From Sulfuricurvum sp. (lineage in GTDB: Bacteria; Campylobacterota; Campylobacteria; Campylobacterales; Sulfurimonadaceae): a stretch of 64,000 bases of DNA. The stretch is taken from assembly GCA_020721585.1 (NCBI GenBank), contig DYMK01000001.1, positions 62,001-126,000 of the forward strand, in the 5' to 3' direction. The notes beneath the pieces were generated by a model that saw only the letters and a program-made list of their open reading frames with translations, made no database searches and was not told the origin of the DNA. A program made the translations under genes and the position numbers. Shown piece after piece: positions 53,994 through 63,419 of this stretch; the stretch's first letter is position 1; the number at the start of each line of letters is the position of its first letter.

Positions 53994-54636
53994 GGATATA
54001 TCCTAACCCGCGCCGATTTTGGATGATGTCAAGCGGAAGTTTTTTACGGAGATTATTAATCTGTACCCGAATATTAGCAGGATCGACGTACTCTCCCCAA
54101 ATCGCATCTTGGAACATCTCCATCGAGACCACCTGATTTTTATGTTTCAAAAGGAGTCCAAAAATATCGTTTTCCATTTTACTCAAGGCGATAAGCTGCC
54201 CATGGTGACGCAGGGTAAAATGGTCAAGGTCGTACACCATCCCCTCTCCAAAATCGATGAGATTTTCCCCTTCGTTATAGTACGTTTTGATGGCGTGCAA
54301 AATACGCAAGTGTAATTCGGTGAGATCAAAAGGTTTACGGATATAGTCACAACACCCCGATTGATACCCCTCTTGGAGATCATGGACATTGACCATGGAG
54401 GTAAGAAAAATAGCGGGGGTTTTATCCCCCTCAGCACGCCGTGACCGTAAAAATTCAAACCCGCTCATTCCCGGAACATTGACATCCAAAACGTATAAGT
54501 CGCATCGGGTATCGTAGGTGGCTTCAAAGGCTTTGGTACCATTACCAAACCCTAACACCTCAAATCCCAACTCCTCTAAAAATTCGGTAATGCTAATGCG
54601 CAGCATATACTCATCTTCTAGCAACAATACCCTCAT
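53983..54636 (-). CDS. OmpR-family response regulator
   Basis: 217 residues. Receiver domain with acid pocket EDE near residue 7 and phospho-acceptor Asp in LYVLDVNVPGMSGFEFL, Thr/Ser in IFLTSM and Lys in CCDYIRKPF. C-terminal winged helix (NIRVQINNLRKKLPLDIIQN, RGLGYIL). Overlaps the Cache protein gene by 4 bases. Confidence 0.9.
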   Translation of the reverse strand: MRVLLLEDEYMLRISITEFLEELGFEVLGFGNGTKAFEATYDTRCDLYVLDVNVPGMSGFEFLRSRRAEGDKTPAIFLTSMVNVHDLQEGYQSGCCDYIRKPFDLTELHLRILHAIKTYYNEGENLIDFGEGMVYDLDHFTLRHHGQLIALSKMENDIFGLLLKHKNQVVSMEMFQDAIWGEYVDPANIRVQINNLRKKLPLDIIQNRRGLGYILER

Positions 54637-55769
54637 CGAATCTCCCCCGTAATCTCTTTGACCACTTTATGATGCAACAATATCCCCATCAATTCCTCTT
54701 TGGAATAGGTATTAAACCGTTCACGTGCCTCTTGGTCAAACAGTTCCCGATCTTTTGGGGCGACCACATCTTTGAGATACAACAACTCTTTATCGTAGGC
54801 ACTGTGAAATAATCCATTATCCAACTCTTTTTTCATCATCACATCGTACAACTCATCACGACTAAAATGGATCAAAAACGAAATATCTTCATTATCCGAA
54901 TGGGCATACGTCTTCACTTGTTTGGCACTTAAGGAGAAAACAAAAGCCCCGATGGTCTCCCCCTCCCCATTTTTCATCGGTTCATAAAAGAGGTATTTTC
55001 CCCCCTGAAAAATAACCCGTGATGGTTTAAAGGTTTTAAAATCGATCCCCCGCAAAAGATCCACATCACTTTGGGTATAGTGCGCGTTGGCCAAAATATA
55101 GCTTTTCCCGATGGAGGGGTTCTCTTGCATAAAAACCGCCGTTTTATAAAACCGTTCATCCATCAAAATATACAAATCAATCCCCAACCGATCGAAATAC
55201 TCTTGGGTCGATTCAAAAAAAGAGACGACCTCCACAAACCCCACCGTTTTGTCCTTATAGTGTATGGGAACGGTCGCTTTGATCCCCAGTTTCCGCCCCA
55301 CTTCGATGGCGGCACGGGGTTTATTATGGTGTTGAAAATACAACAAATCGGGACGGTGAAAATCCAAAGGCATCCCCGCATACGAATTATCCCAACTGCG
55401 AGCAAAAATGACATACTCTGCGGTGATAATTTGGGATCGAATGAGGGTGTCGGTATAAAGTTGAATTGATTTCATCACATCCGAAAGGATTTTAAACCCT
55501 TTTTCCTCGTCATCTTGCTCCAACGCATCCCCCAATGCCCCATTTTGACTGAGAATAAGGGCGTATCGCAAAGCGGTCGCTTGCTCTTTGTCCAATTGAT
55601 TGGTTAGGGCAATGGAGAGTTGATCGTTGAGACTTTGGAGCGTCTGGGCGGTAACTTCCCGTTCTAAACGGAAAAAAATTCCCCCAAGAATCCCCATAAT
55701 GACCAAAAAGACCGTAGCAATGACCTTTTTATTCCCTAAAAAGGGGATCCATTTGTCCATGGGTATCAA
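54633..55769 (-). CDS. Membrane-anchored Cache-type sensor protein without output domain
   Basis: 378 residues from a TTG at 55769 with GGAG 5 bases upstream. One N-terminal membrane segment (IATVFLVIMGILGGIFF), then an extracytoplasmic double-Cache-like domain (SQIITAEYVIFARSWDNSYAG, GIKATVPIHYKDKTVGFVEV, LYILMDERFYKTAVF). There is no second membrane segment and no HisKA, GGDEF or methyl-accepting part. Co-transcribed with the regulator and kinase, so it probably senses a ligand for them. Confidence 0.7.
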   Translation of the reverse strand: MIPMDKWIPFLGNKKVIATVFLVIMGILGGIFFRLEREVTAQTLQSLNDQLSIALTNQLDKEQATALRYALILSQNGALGDALEQDDEEKGFKILSDVMKSIQLYTDTLIRSQIITAEYVIFARSWDNSYAGMPLDFHRPDLLYFQHHNKPRAAIEVGRKLGIKATVPIHYKDKTVGFVEVVSFFESTQEYFDRLGIDLYILMDERFYKTAVFMQENPSIGKSYILANAHYTQSDVDLLRGIDFKTFKPSRVIFQGGKYLFYEPMKNGEGETIGAFVFSLSAKQVKTYAHSDNEDISFLIHFSRDELYDVMMKKELDNGLFHSAYDKELLYLKDVVAPKDRELFDQEARERFNTYSKEELMGILLHHKVVKEITGEIR

Positions 55770-55771
55770 CG

Positions 55772-56587
55772 TTACTCCATCTTCATCGACATATCAATCC
55801 AATTGGCTTGATGGATAAGCGATCCGGTACTAATCGCCTCAACGCCCGTTTGGGCATACGCTTCAATCGTCGAAAGGGAGATGTTGCCACTGGCTTCCAA
55901 AAGGATATGGGGATGGTGGGCGTGTTTGTACACCACCACTTCCAAAAGTTGCTCAGGGGTCATATTGTCACACATCACGATGTCAGCACCCACCTCCATC
56001 GCTTTTTTCGCCATCTCGAAATCTTCGGCTTCAATCTCAATTTTCGCCGTGAAGGGGATTTTTTTGCGTGCTTCTTCCATAAACGTCGCTAAATCATCAA
56101 TCGTTTTGAGATGGGTATCTTTAAGCATCAAGGCATCATCAAGTCCCATACGATGATTCGTCGCTCCCCCCATACGGGTGGCGTATTTTTCAAAAACGCG
56201 CAAAAGGGGGCGGGTTTTGCGGGTATCAAGGAGTTTGGTTCCATACGGTGCCACCGCTTGGATATAAGCGTGGGTTAAGGTCGCGATGGAACTGGCGTGC
56301 AAGAGGATATTGAGTAGTGTCCGTTCACTCCGAAGCAAAACATGGGAAGTACCACTAAGTGTCAGTAACACTTCCCCTGTGGTAAACGTCTCCCCATCGT
56401 GTTTGTGCCACTGAATGGTAAAACCTTCTAATCGTGCCAGTTCTTGCAAATACACTTCACCGGCGAAAACGCCTTTACTTTTAGCGATAATTTTGGCGTT
56501 GGCATCCACAGGTGTGGATACGTGTGCGTACAAATCGCCCCGCCCAATATCCTCTGCTAATACCTCACGGATAAATTGTTCGATCAT
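55772..56587 (-). CDS. nadC: Quinolinate phosphoribosyltransferase (decarboxylating)
   Basis: 271 residues. Makes nicotinate mononucleotide from quinolinate and PRPP. EDIGRGDLYAHV at the N-terminus, DTRKTRPLLRVFEKYATRMG, HRMGLDDALMLKDTH, EIEAEDFEMAKKA, DNMTPEQL and LEASGNIS are family marks. First gene of the minus-strand unit that continues into the Cache sensor 3 bases later. Confidence 0.95.
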   Translation of the reverse strand: MIEQFIREVLAEDIGRGDLYAHVSTPVDANAKIIAKSKGVFAGEVYLQELARLEGFTIQWHKHDGETFTTGEVLLTLSGTSHVLLRSERTLLNILLHASSIATLTHAYIQAVAPYGTKLLDTRKTRPLLRVFEKYATRMGGATNHRMGLDDALMLKDTHLKTIDDLATFMEEARKKIPFTAKIEIEAEDFEMAKKAMEVGADIVMCDNMTPEQLLEVVVYKHAHHPHILLEASGNISLSTIEAYAQTGVEAISTGSLIHQANWIDMSMKME

Positions 56588-56639
56588 CCTTAACCCTTTC
56601 TATTTTTGGAATATTAATTGTTTTAGTTATCTTAGCGTA

Positions 56640-56826
56640 TCTTTAATTGCTTTTTCACTATTTTTCAGTTATACTTCAGTCATTGAAAGATGATTTAGAG
56701 TTTCATCTTTGGCTAGCTCTCTATTGAAGACCTTTTTGTTAACAGTACGGCCCGCTCTAAGAATACTCCACTTTATATTTTCGACCACCGCGGCAACGGG
56801 GTGTATTTTTAACTAAAAGGCTTATT
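56640..56826 (+). promoter_or_regulatory. Long leader upstream of cold-shock gene
   Basis: About 190 bases upstream of the cold-shock gene contain a GC-rich spot (CGACCACCGCGGCAACGGGG near 56783) and AT-rich flanks. Long structured leaders are typical for cspA-type genes. I do not identify a defined thermosensor. Confidence 0.4.
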
Positions 56827-57045
56827 ATGGCAGATGTACAAAACGGAACAGTTAAATGGTTCAACGGCGAAAAAGGTTTTGGATTTATCCAACAAGATAA
56901 CGGAGACAAAGATTTGTTTGTTCACTTTCGTCAAATCAACCGCACAGGTTATGGCCGTGTTTCTCTTGAAGAGGGTCAAAAAGTAACTTATACTGTTGGA
57001 CAAGGCGAAAAAGGCCCTCAAGCAGAAAACGTTACTGCACTGTAA
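56827..57045 (+). CDS. Cold-shock domain protein
   Basis: 72 residues, a single OB-fold. RNP1 as KGFGFIQ and RNP2 as DLFVHF, start [12 protein letters not shown]. Single-stranded nucleic-acid chaperone of the CspA family. It is monocistronic, with a terminator downstream. Confidence 0.94.
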   Translation: MADVQNGTVKWFNGEKGFGFIQQDNGDKDLFVHFRQINRTGYGRVSLEEGQKVTYTVGQGEKGPQAENVTAL

Positions 57046-57055
57046 GTTCTCTCCT

Positions 57056-57090
57056 AAGTAGGTAGATTTTCTGCCTGCTTCCTCTTTTTA
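57056..57090 (+). terminator. Terminator after cold-shock gene
   Basis: An 11-bp stem with two G-T pairs (AAGTAGGTAGA at 57056-57066 with TCTGCCTGCTT at 57070-57080), a 3-base TTT loop, then CCTCTTTTT. Confidence 0.7.
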
Positions 57091-57163
57091 CACTCATTTT
57101 TTTCTACCTTTAATTTTTTATCCACTCAACCCCCTACTAGCTCACGATCAAAAGGATCACCCA

Positions 57164-57349
57164 ATGGAAAGCAGAGAAAAAGTTTTAGAAGCACTCAGTG
57201 AGGGTAAAAAACTTACCAGCACCGTTACTGGATTGCAATACAAATACATTGATGGCAAACTTCATTCCCGCAATGGGGAAAAAAACCATTGGAATCAAAG
57301 TGAACTCTCCTTTGACAACCCCCCCTCATGGCTCAATTTACGAGACTAG
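57164..57349 (+). CDS. Small hypothetical protein
   Basis: 61 residues. MESREKVLEALSEGKKL, then TGLQYKYIDGKLHSRNG; charged and soluble. No family recognised. Located between the cold-shock gene and pgaB on the same strand; AAAGGA precedes the start. Confidence 0.5.
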   Translation: MESREKVLEALSEGKKLTSTVTGLQYKYIDGKLHSRNGEKNHWNQSELSFDNPPSWLNLRD

Positions 57350-57424
57350 GTATGTCATTAGAAGTTATGAAAGGGTTCTAATGTATAATCATTAACCAAA
57401 ATTTTAAAGAGAGTACCCCTATTT

Positions 57425-59449
57425 ATGCGTAAACCCATCGTGAAATTGATGTTAGTGTTACTAGCTATTGCCAGTGGTTATGTGAATGCAACCGAATTGC
57501 CCAATGAATGTAGTCGGGATCAAAATCCCAATGAGTTTACCATCCTCAGCTATCACGAAATAGCGGAAAAACCTAAAACGCTTGATGCAACCTATGCTGT
57601 GTCTCCTCAACATTTTGAACAACAAATCCAGTGGTTACAAACGCATGGCTACCATTTTATCAATGTCGATGATATTTTGGCGTATCGAAATAAAGGAAAG
57701 GCACTGCCCAATAAAGCCGTACTCATCACTTTCGACGATGGGTATCACTCGGTATACGCCAATGCGTATCCCATCCTTAAAAAGTATAAAATTCCCTCTG
57801 TCATTGCTTTGGTAGGAAGTTGGTTACTCAAGGAAGATAAGGTCGATTTTGCGGGAAAAATGATTCCACGAACCGAATTTTTGAGCCAAAAAGAGATCAA
57901 AGAGATGGTAGGCAGTGGTCTTGTAGAAATTGCCAGTCACAGTTATCAAGCGCACGAGGGGATCCAAGGAAATCCACAAGGGAATATGGAACCTGCCATT
58001 ACAACACGTTTATGGTCAACTACTACCCAAAAATACGAAGATGACAAAAGCTATCAACGTCGTGTGTATAAAGATTTACGCGAAAACAACACTTTTTTAC
58101 AACACTACACGGGGCAAAAACCGCGTGTCATGGTATGGCCTTATGGTCATTATAATAAAGCGTCGCGTAATCTTGCCCAACGGCTAGGGATGCCTATCGG
58201 TCTGACCTTGGATGATGGCAGTAATACCAAAACAACGCCGTTATGGGGGCTACGCCGTATTTTGGTCGAGGGGACAATGTCCCTTAGCGAATTAGACCTC
58301 AATATGAAAACACGTAATGCCAATTGGACGGATGATGATCGCGCCACCAAAGCAGCTCATGTTGATTTAGATTATATTTATGATGCCAATGTCACCCAAC
58401 AAGAGAAAAATTTGGGTGATCTTCTTGAACGGATTAAAACATTGGGGGTCAATACCATTTATTTACAGGCTTTTTCCGATCCCGATTCAGATGGGGCAGC
58501 GGATTATGTCTATTTTCCCAATCGTCACATCCCTATGCGTGCGGATCTTTTTAATCGTGTAGCATGGCAAATTGCCACACGTACCCAAGTGACCCGAATT
58601 TATGCGTGGATCCCCTTATTAGCGTGGGAACTACCCAAAAATCACCCCGTCGCTAACGATAATAGTGTCATCACATTGCAAGTCGATCCAACCCATCTGA
58701 ATATGGGGTACCCACGGCTCTCCCCTTTCTCCCCCAAAGCGCGCAAAGTGATCCAAGAGATTTATGCCGATTTGGCAAAGTCTGCCTATTTTGATGGGAT
58801 ACTTTTCCACGATGATGTCACGTTATCCGATTATGAAGACGACTCCGCAGCCGCCCATAAACAGTATAAAAAATGGGGTTTATCGGGAACTGTGGCTAAA
58901 ATTCGCGCCAATCGCCACCAATTTGACCGCTGGACGCAACTCAAAACTACCTATTTGGATGATTTTGCGTTGCACTTAGCCCACAATGTCCGAGACGAGC
59001 AACCGGGGCTTAAAACCGCCCGTAACCTCTACGCGCAGGTTGCCTTGAATAAAAATGCCCAAGAATGGTACGCTCAAAATCTCTCAGAGTCGATCCAAAA
59101 ATACGATTACACCGCCATTATGGCGATGCCGTATATGGAAAAAGCGGACGATATGGATGCGTTTTATACCAAAATCGTCCATAATGTTGAAAAAGAGAAG
59201 TGCGGTTTAGAGCGCACCGTAATGGAATTGCAAAGCGTTAATTGGCGTAAAAACAATGAACCGATCCCCGCCAAAGAGATGAATGAGACCATCAACCATC
59301 TCTACCGCTTAGGGGTTCACCATATCGCCTATTATCCCGATAATGTCTTTAGCAACGTCCCCGATGCCACGACAATACGCGAAGCCTTTAAACAAAAGCC
59401 CTTACGTATGCATGTCGTAACCCCAACCACTCCTGTGGATAAACAATAA
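57425..59449 (+). CDS. pgaB: Poly-beta-1,6-N-acetylglucosamine N-deacetylase PgaB
   Basis: 674 residues, close to the E. coli length (672). Signal peptide (residues 1-22). N-terminal NodB deacetylase domain with FTILSYHEI, VLITFDDGYHSVYANA (metal Asp pair) and GLVEIASHSYQAH; C-terminal glycoside-hydrolase-like domain with GILFHDDVTLSDYED. Partially deacetylates PNAG for export. Followed by pgaC and pgaD; the outer-membrane pore gene pgaA is absent. Confidence 0.93.
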   Translation: MRKPIVKLMLVLLAIASGYVNATELPNECSRDQNPNEFTILSYHEIAEKPKTLDATYAVSPQHFEQQIQWLQTHGYHFINVDDILAYRNKGKALPNKAVLITFDDGYHSVYANAYPILKKYKIPSVIALVGSWLLKEDKVDFAGKMIPRTEFLSQKEIKEMVGSGLVEIASHSYQAHEGIQGNPQGNMEPAITTRLWSTTTQKYEDDKSYQRRVYKDLRENNTFLQHYTGQKPRVMVWPYGHYNKASRNLAQRLGMPIGLTLDDGSNTKTTPLWGLRRILVEGTMSLSELDLNMKTRNANWTDDDRATKAAHVDLDYIYDANVTQQEKNLGDLLERIKTLGVNTIYLQAFSDPDSDGAADYVYFPNRHIPMRADLFNRVAWQIATRTQVTRIYAWIPLLAWELPKNHPVANDNSVITLQVDPTHLNMGYPRLSPFSPKARKVIQEIYADLAKSAYFDGILFHDDVTLSDYEDDSAAAHKQYKKWGLSGTVAKIRANRHQFDRWTQLKTTYLDDFALHLAHNVRDEQPGLKTARNLYAQVALNKNAQEWYAQNLSESIQKYDYTAIMAMPYMEKADDMDAFYTKIVHNVEKEKCGLERTVMELQSVNWRKNNEPIPAKEMNETINHLYRLGVHHIAYYPDNVFSNVPDATTIREAFKQKPLRMHVVTPTTPVDKQ

Positions 59450-59458
59450 GGATTTATA

Positions 59459-60753
59459 ATGACTTTCGCGGTATTTGTTCATCTGTTATGGCAAACCATA
59501 TTGGGATATGTCTATTATTACCCCCTTTTTATGTCCAGTTTATGGATTGTTGGGGCGATCTTTTTTTATTTTAAGAATGAAAAACCCTACCTTAAATACC
59601 CCATTCCCCCCTAAGACCCAATGAAAAATGGCCAGGGGTGAGCATCTTGATCCCCTGTTATAATGAAGGGGAAAATGCCGTAGAGACCATTACCTACGCG
59701 TTAAATGTTGATTATCCCGAATTTGAGGTCATCGCTATCAATGATGGGAGTAAAGATAATACGTTGGAAATACTCCTTGCCTTAGCCAAAGAATATCCTA
59801 AACTCAAAGTAGTGAATCTTGCCGAAAATCAGGGAAAAGCCTTAGGGCTTCAAGCGGGTGCGTTGGTCGCTCACTACGAATATTTGATCGGGATTGATGG
59901 AGATGCTCTTATCGATAAGCACTGTGTCCACTGGATGGTCAAACACTTTATCCGTTATCCTGAAGTGGCAGCAGTGACGGGAAATCCCCGTATTCGCAAC
60001 CGTACGAGTTTGTTAGGAAAAATCCAAGTGGGGGAATTTTCCTCGATTGTAGGGATGATTAAACGGGCGCAACGCAGTTTTGGACGACTCTTTACGGTCT
60101 CAGGGGTTATTACTGGCTTTAGAAAAGCGGCGGTGCATGAAGTGGGGTATTGGAGTCCGGATATGTTGACCGAAGACATTGATATTACGTGGAAACTCCA
60201 ACGCAATGGATGGGATGTCCGCTTTGAACCCCGCGCGTTGGTATGGATTTTGATGCCAGAGACGATCAGTGGTCTGTGGAAACAACGGTTACGTTGGGCA
60301 ATGGGAGGGGTGCAAGTGATGCTTAAAAATTTTAAAGTACTCTTCTCTCACAAACAAACCCACCTTTGGGGACTTATGACCGAACTGATGCTTAGTACCC
60401 TCTGGGCATACAGTATGATTTTGGTTTTTTTTATGTGGTTTTTAAGTTTTTTCATATCTGTTCCCTATTTGTTGCCAGAACAATCCCCTATTTTACCCGA
60501 TGAGAGTAGCGTCATTTTGATTGGTGCATGTTTACTCCAATTTGGGGTGAGCAAATGGTTGGATGGTCATTACGACGAAGGGTTGGGAAAAAATTACTAT
60601 TGGATGATTTGGTACCCGTTTGCGTATTGGTTGCTTAATCTCTTTACCGCCGTAACCGCCCTTCCTAAAGTGTTATTGGGTACCAAAGGGCGCGCACGGT
60701 GGGTGAGTCCCGATCGTGGTCTCCACCAACAATTACCTAAGAAAAAAGGTTAA
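59459..60753 (+). pseudogene. pgaC: PgaC glycosyltransferase, frameshifted at a C tract
   Basis: The first frame, 59459-59614, encodes 51 residues with the N-terminal membrane segment and stops at TAA 59612-59614 right after a run of six C (59606-59611). The other frame then continues NEKWPGVSILIPCYNEGEN through the whole GT2 enzyme: NDGS, GIDGDALID, TGFRKAAV, TEDIDITW, QRLRWAMGG, plus C-terminal membrane segments. One more C would fuse them into 431 residues, near the E. coli length. Either a real frameshift, a phase-variable tract, or a sequencing error. A GTG start at 59638 could still give a protein without the first membrane segment. Confidence 0.85.
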
Positions 60754-60755
60754 CC

Positions 60756-61187
60756 ATGGAAAAGCTCATTATCAATAAACGCCATGAGATGCCCCGACGA
60801 AAACGGTGGCTGTGGGATGCAATGACCATTGGATTGTGGCTGGGTTTTATCTATTTATGGAAACCCGTATTAATCGTTGGTTATAAAATCCTTACCCTCA
60901 AAGTACCCTCCGAAGAGGTCTCCTATTGGATTTTTGAAAACATTAGTAGTGTCACCTTTGAACACGCCATTTATACCCTCATTGGAACCCCCCTTGTTTT
61001 GTTTATCCTTTCACGCCTCAATCGACATCGCGCCCCCAGTGAACATTTATTGTATGAACCACACGATTATGCTAACTATTTTCATGTCGATAAGGGGCAA
61101 TTAGACCTATGCGTCCATAGCCAATTGGTAACCGTTTACCACGATAATCATGGGCATATCACCAACATCACCAACCGCATAGATTAG
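60756..61187 (+). CDS. pgaD: PgaD-like synthase accessory protein
   Basis: 143 residues. Two membrane segments (WLWDAMTIGLWLGFIYLW and YTLIGTPLVLFILSRL) and a short cytoplasmic tail, like PgaD, which is needed with PgaC for PNAG synthesis and c-di-GMP response. Two bases after pgaC. The assignment rests mainly on layout and position. Confidence 0.75.
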   Translation: MEKLIINKRHEMPRRKRWLWDAMTIGLWLGFIYLWKPVLIVGYKILTLKVPSEEVSYWIFENISSVTFEHAIYTLIGTPLVLFILSRLNRHRAPSEHLLYEPHDYANYFHVDKGQLDLCVHSQLVTVYHDNHGHITNITNRID

Positions 61188-61188
61188 T

Positions 61189-61701
61189 ATGGATACTATT
61201 CCTACTCTCATCTATCTCAACCACTACCCTCACGAGCTGCATATACACGTGCAAAAGCTCATTGATACCAAAAGCTTGGGGGAACATTTGATACAAAAAT
61301 ATCCCTCACTGCACCCCTACACTACCGATAAAACCCTCTATGACTATGTCATGGAACTCAAAAATAGCTATTTACGCACCGGCGCACCCATCGCTAAAGT
61401 CCTTTATGATACCAAACTTCGGGATCTGCACGCAGCTTTGGGGACACATACCTTCGTCTCGCGGGTACAAGGGGGAAAACTCAAAGCCAAAAATGAGATT
61501 CGGATTTCCCATCTCTTTAAAAAAGCCCCTGAACCTTTTTTGCGGATGATTGTCACCCATGAGTTGGCGCATCTCAAAGAAAAAGGGCATACTAAAGCGT
61601 TTTATAACCTCTGTAGCCACATCGAACCGCACTACCATCAGCTGGAATTTGATGTGCGGTTGTATCTGACCCATCTTCAGCTTTTTGGGGAACTTTATTG
61701 A
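61189..61701 (+). CDS. YgjP/SprT-like metallopeptidase
   Basis: 170 residues. Zinc site HELAHLKEKGHTKAFY (His, Glu, His and a third His) as in the YgjP/DUF45 group. The preceding RISHLFKKAPEPFLRMIV is typical. Substrate unknown. It follows pgaD by one base but is not known to belong to the PNAG pathway. Confidence 0.8.
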   Translation: MDTIPTLIYLNHYPHELHIHVQKLIDTKSLGEHLIQKYPSLHPYTTDKTLYDYVMELKNSYLRTGAPIAKVLYDTKLRDLHAALGTHTFVSRVQGGKLKAKNEIRISHLFKKAPEPFLRMIVTHELAHLKEKGHTKAFYNLCSHIEPHYHQLEFDVRLYLTHLQLFGELY

Positions 61702-61714
61702 TATGACTTGACTC

Positions 61715-61720
61715 TATAAT
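61715..61720 (+). promoter_or_regulatory. -10 box of RelB/YafQ module
   Basis: TATAAT 35 bases upstream of the antitoxin start, without a well-placed -35 box. TTGAC at 61708 and GTCAA at 61738 form a widely spaced inverted repeat that may be the operator. Confidence 0.4.
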
Positions 61721-61755
61721 CCATTTGGAGTATGATTGTCAAAAAGGAGTTTACT

Positions 61756-62010
61756 ATGAAAATGCAAACCAGTGTTCGGGTTGAAGATCGTTTTTATAAC
61801 GAATCTAAAAAAGTGTTTGATGCGTTTGGAATGAGTTTTGGGGATGCTGTTAACCTTTTTTTAGCCAAAGTTGCTTTAGAAAAGCGAATCCCTTTTGATA
61901 TTTCCTTGCCCAGCGATGAGATGATGAATCGTATTGATCGTTTGGAAATAGACAGTGAGACCAAAGTTTTTGCCACTACCACTGAATTATTCAAAGAATT
62001 AGGTATCTAA
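61756..62010 (+). CDS. RelB/DinJ-family antitoxin
   Basis: 84 residues from the ATG at 61756, with AAAGGAG upstream. TSVRVEDRFYNESKKVFDAFGMSFGDAVNLFL is the ribbon-helix-helix DNA-binding domain of DinJ-type antitoxins, and the C-terminal part follows the same plan. Two bases before the toxin gene. Confidence 0.87.
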   Translation: MKMQTSVRVEDRFYNESKKVFDAFGMSFGDAVNLFLAKVALEKRIPFDISLPSDEMMNRIDRLEIDSETKVFATTTELFKELGI

Positions 62011-62012
62011 CC

Positions 62013-62303
62013 ATGCGTGAGATTCGTCTCGATAAAAATTTTCAAAAAGATATAGAAAGAGATAAACACAGTGGTCACTATTCAGAAGAGGATTTTGCAC
62101 TCCTAAAAACAGTCATTGTCGAACTTCAACACGATGATGTGATCCCCCATCACTATCGAAGACACCCGCTAAAAGGAGATATGAGAGGCTATGAATGTAT
62201 TCATATCAAAAGTGATTGGCTCTTGATTTTTAAAGTCGATACGGAGACATTAAAATTAGCCATGCTGGGAAAACATACCCAAGTGTACAAAAAATTCAAA
62301 TAA
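62013..62303 (+). CDS. YafQ-family toxin
   Basis: 96 residues. KNFQKDIERDKHSGHY, LKGDMRGYECIHIKSDWLLIFKV and MLGKHTQVYK are YafQ signatures, including the basic and His residues used for mRNA cleavage on the ribosome. Its end overlaps the convergent methyltransferase gene by 8 bases. Confidence 0.87.
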   Translation: MREIRLDKNFQKDIERDKHSGHYSEEDFALLKTVIVELQHDDVIPHHYRRHPLKGDMRGYECIHIKSDWLLIFKVDTETLKLAMLGKHTQVYKKFK

Positions 62304-63417
62304 TTTTGACCAACTCTACCAACGTCTCATAATGTTCCGTATGGGGGAACATATCAAACAGTTGCACACGCGCAACACGGTAATCACGTAAACAGCCAAG
62401 GTCTTTTGCCAAACTCACCGCATTGCAACTGGAGTAGATGATGGTTGGTGTACCCGTAGACTCAAGCCAATGACATAACGATTCTCCCAATCCTCGGCGG
62501 GGGGGATTAACGATAACGACCTGTGGTTTTTCCCCTGCATGGGCGTGAAATTGGGCGGTATCCATCGACTCAAATCGTAGATGGTCATACCCTAAGGATC
62601 GGGCTGAATCCCGCGCGCATTCGATCGCTTCAGCTTGAATCTCAATCCCCACAAGGATTCGATTGGGTGTCGCACAATGAAGAGCAAACCCTCCCACACC
62701 ACAAAAAAGATCCCACAGTATCGTAGGATTCGATTCATCGATCCATTCGGAGGCGGTTTGATAGAGTTTTTCCGCCACCGTAGGGTTGGTTTGAAAAAAA
62801 CTTTTGGGGCGGATAAAAAGGGGAATGCCATTGAATTGCTCTTCCAAACGATGGCAAGGTGTCAAAAACAGCTCCTCTTCCCCCTCCAAAATAGCGGCAT
62901 GAAGGGGCTGAATATTGGCGGTCACGACCGTAATGTGCGGTTCTTGGGAAAGAAGTTCTTCTAAAGCTTTTTGGATCCGTTTAAGTACTCCATGCGAGCG
63001 CAGCACCAAGCGCACCATCATCGATCCATCGTAACAGCTTTGGGTGAGGAGAACGTACTTAAGTTCCCCCTTTTTTTTCTCCACGTCGTAGGCTTTTATC
63101 CCCAAATGATTGAGCCACGCTTGAATACTGTGTAACGCCGTGTGCATAGCGGTATCGTATAAAGGGCAGTGGGTGAGACTCACCCCATCGGATAACCCCA
63201 AGGTGATTCCACTGGAAGTAGCACTCGCGACCATTTTGGCTTTATTACGAAACCCTAAAGAGGGGCTTTCAACGGAGGGTACATACGATTGGGGCGAAAA
63301 AGGGTCAAGCAAGGTACGAAGCATTTCCCCTTTTTGGGAGAGTTGCTGAGGGTAAGAGGTCTGTATCCAACCGCACGAACGGCACGTATGGGCGTTATAA
63401 AAAGGGCAAAAGCTCAA
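62296..63417 (-). CDS. rlmC: 23S rRNA (uracil-747-C5)-methyltransferase RlmC
   Basis: 373 residues, like E. coli RlmC (375). N-terminal iron-sulfur Cys set (CPFYNAHTCRSCGW with a further Cys in HCPLYD). SAM-binding DLFCGVGGFALH, VIVNPPRRGL and catalytic Cys in IIYSSCNAVSLAKDL. Lacks the TRAM domain, as RlmC does. Two bases after the CZB gene on the same strand. Confidence 0.88.
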   Translation of the reverse strand: MSFCPFYNAHTCRSCGWIQTSYPQQLSQKGEMLRTLLDPFSPQSYVPSVESPSLGFRNKAKMVASATSSGITLGLSDGVSLTHCPLYDTAMHTALHSIQAWLNHLGIKAYDVEKKKGELKYVLLTQSCYDGSMMVRLVLRSHGVLKRIQKALEELLSQEPHITVVTANIQPLHAAILEGEEELFLTPCHRLEEQFNGIPLFIRPKSFFQTNPTVAEKLYQTASEWIDESNPTILWDLFCGVGGFALHCATPNRILVGIEIQAEAIECARDSARSLGYDHLRFESMDTAQFHAHAGEKPQVVIVNPPRRGLGESLCHWLESTGTPTIIYSSCNAVSLAKDLGCLRDYRVARVQLFDMFPHTEHYETLVELVKII

Positions 63418-63419
63418 GA

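Noticed and set aside
59638-60753. GTG as the true start of PgaC
   Set aside because: Possible, but the missing membrane segment lies immediately upstream in another frame and no ribosome binding site is near the GTG.
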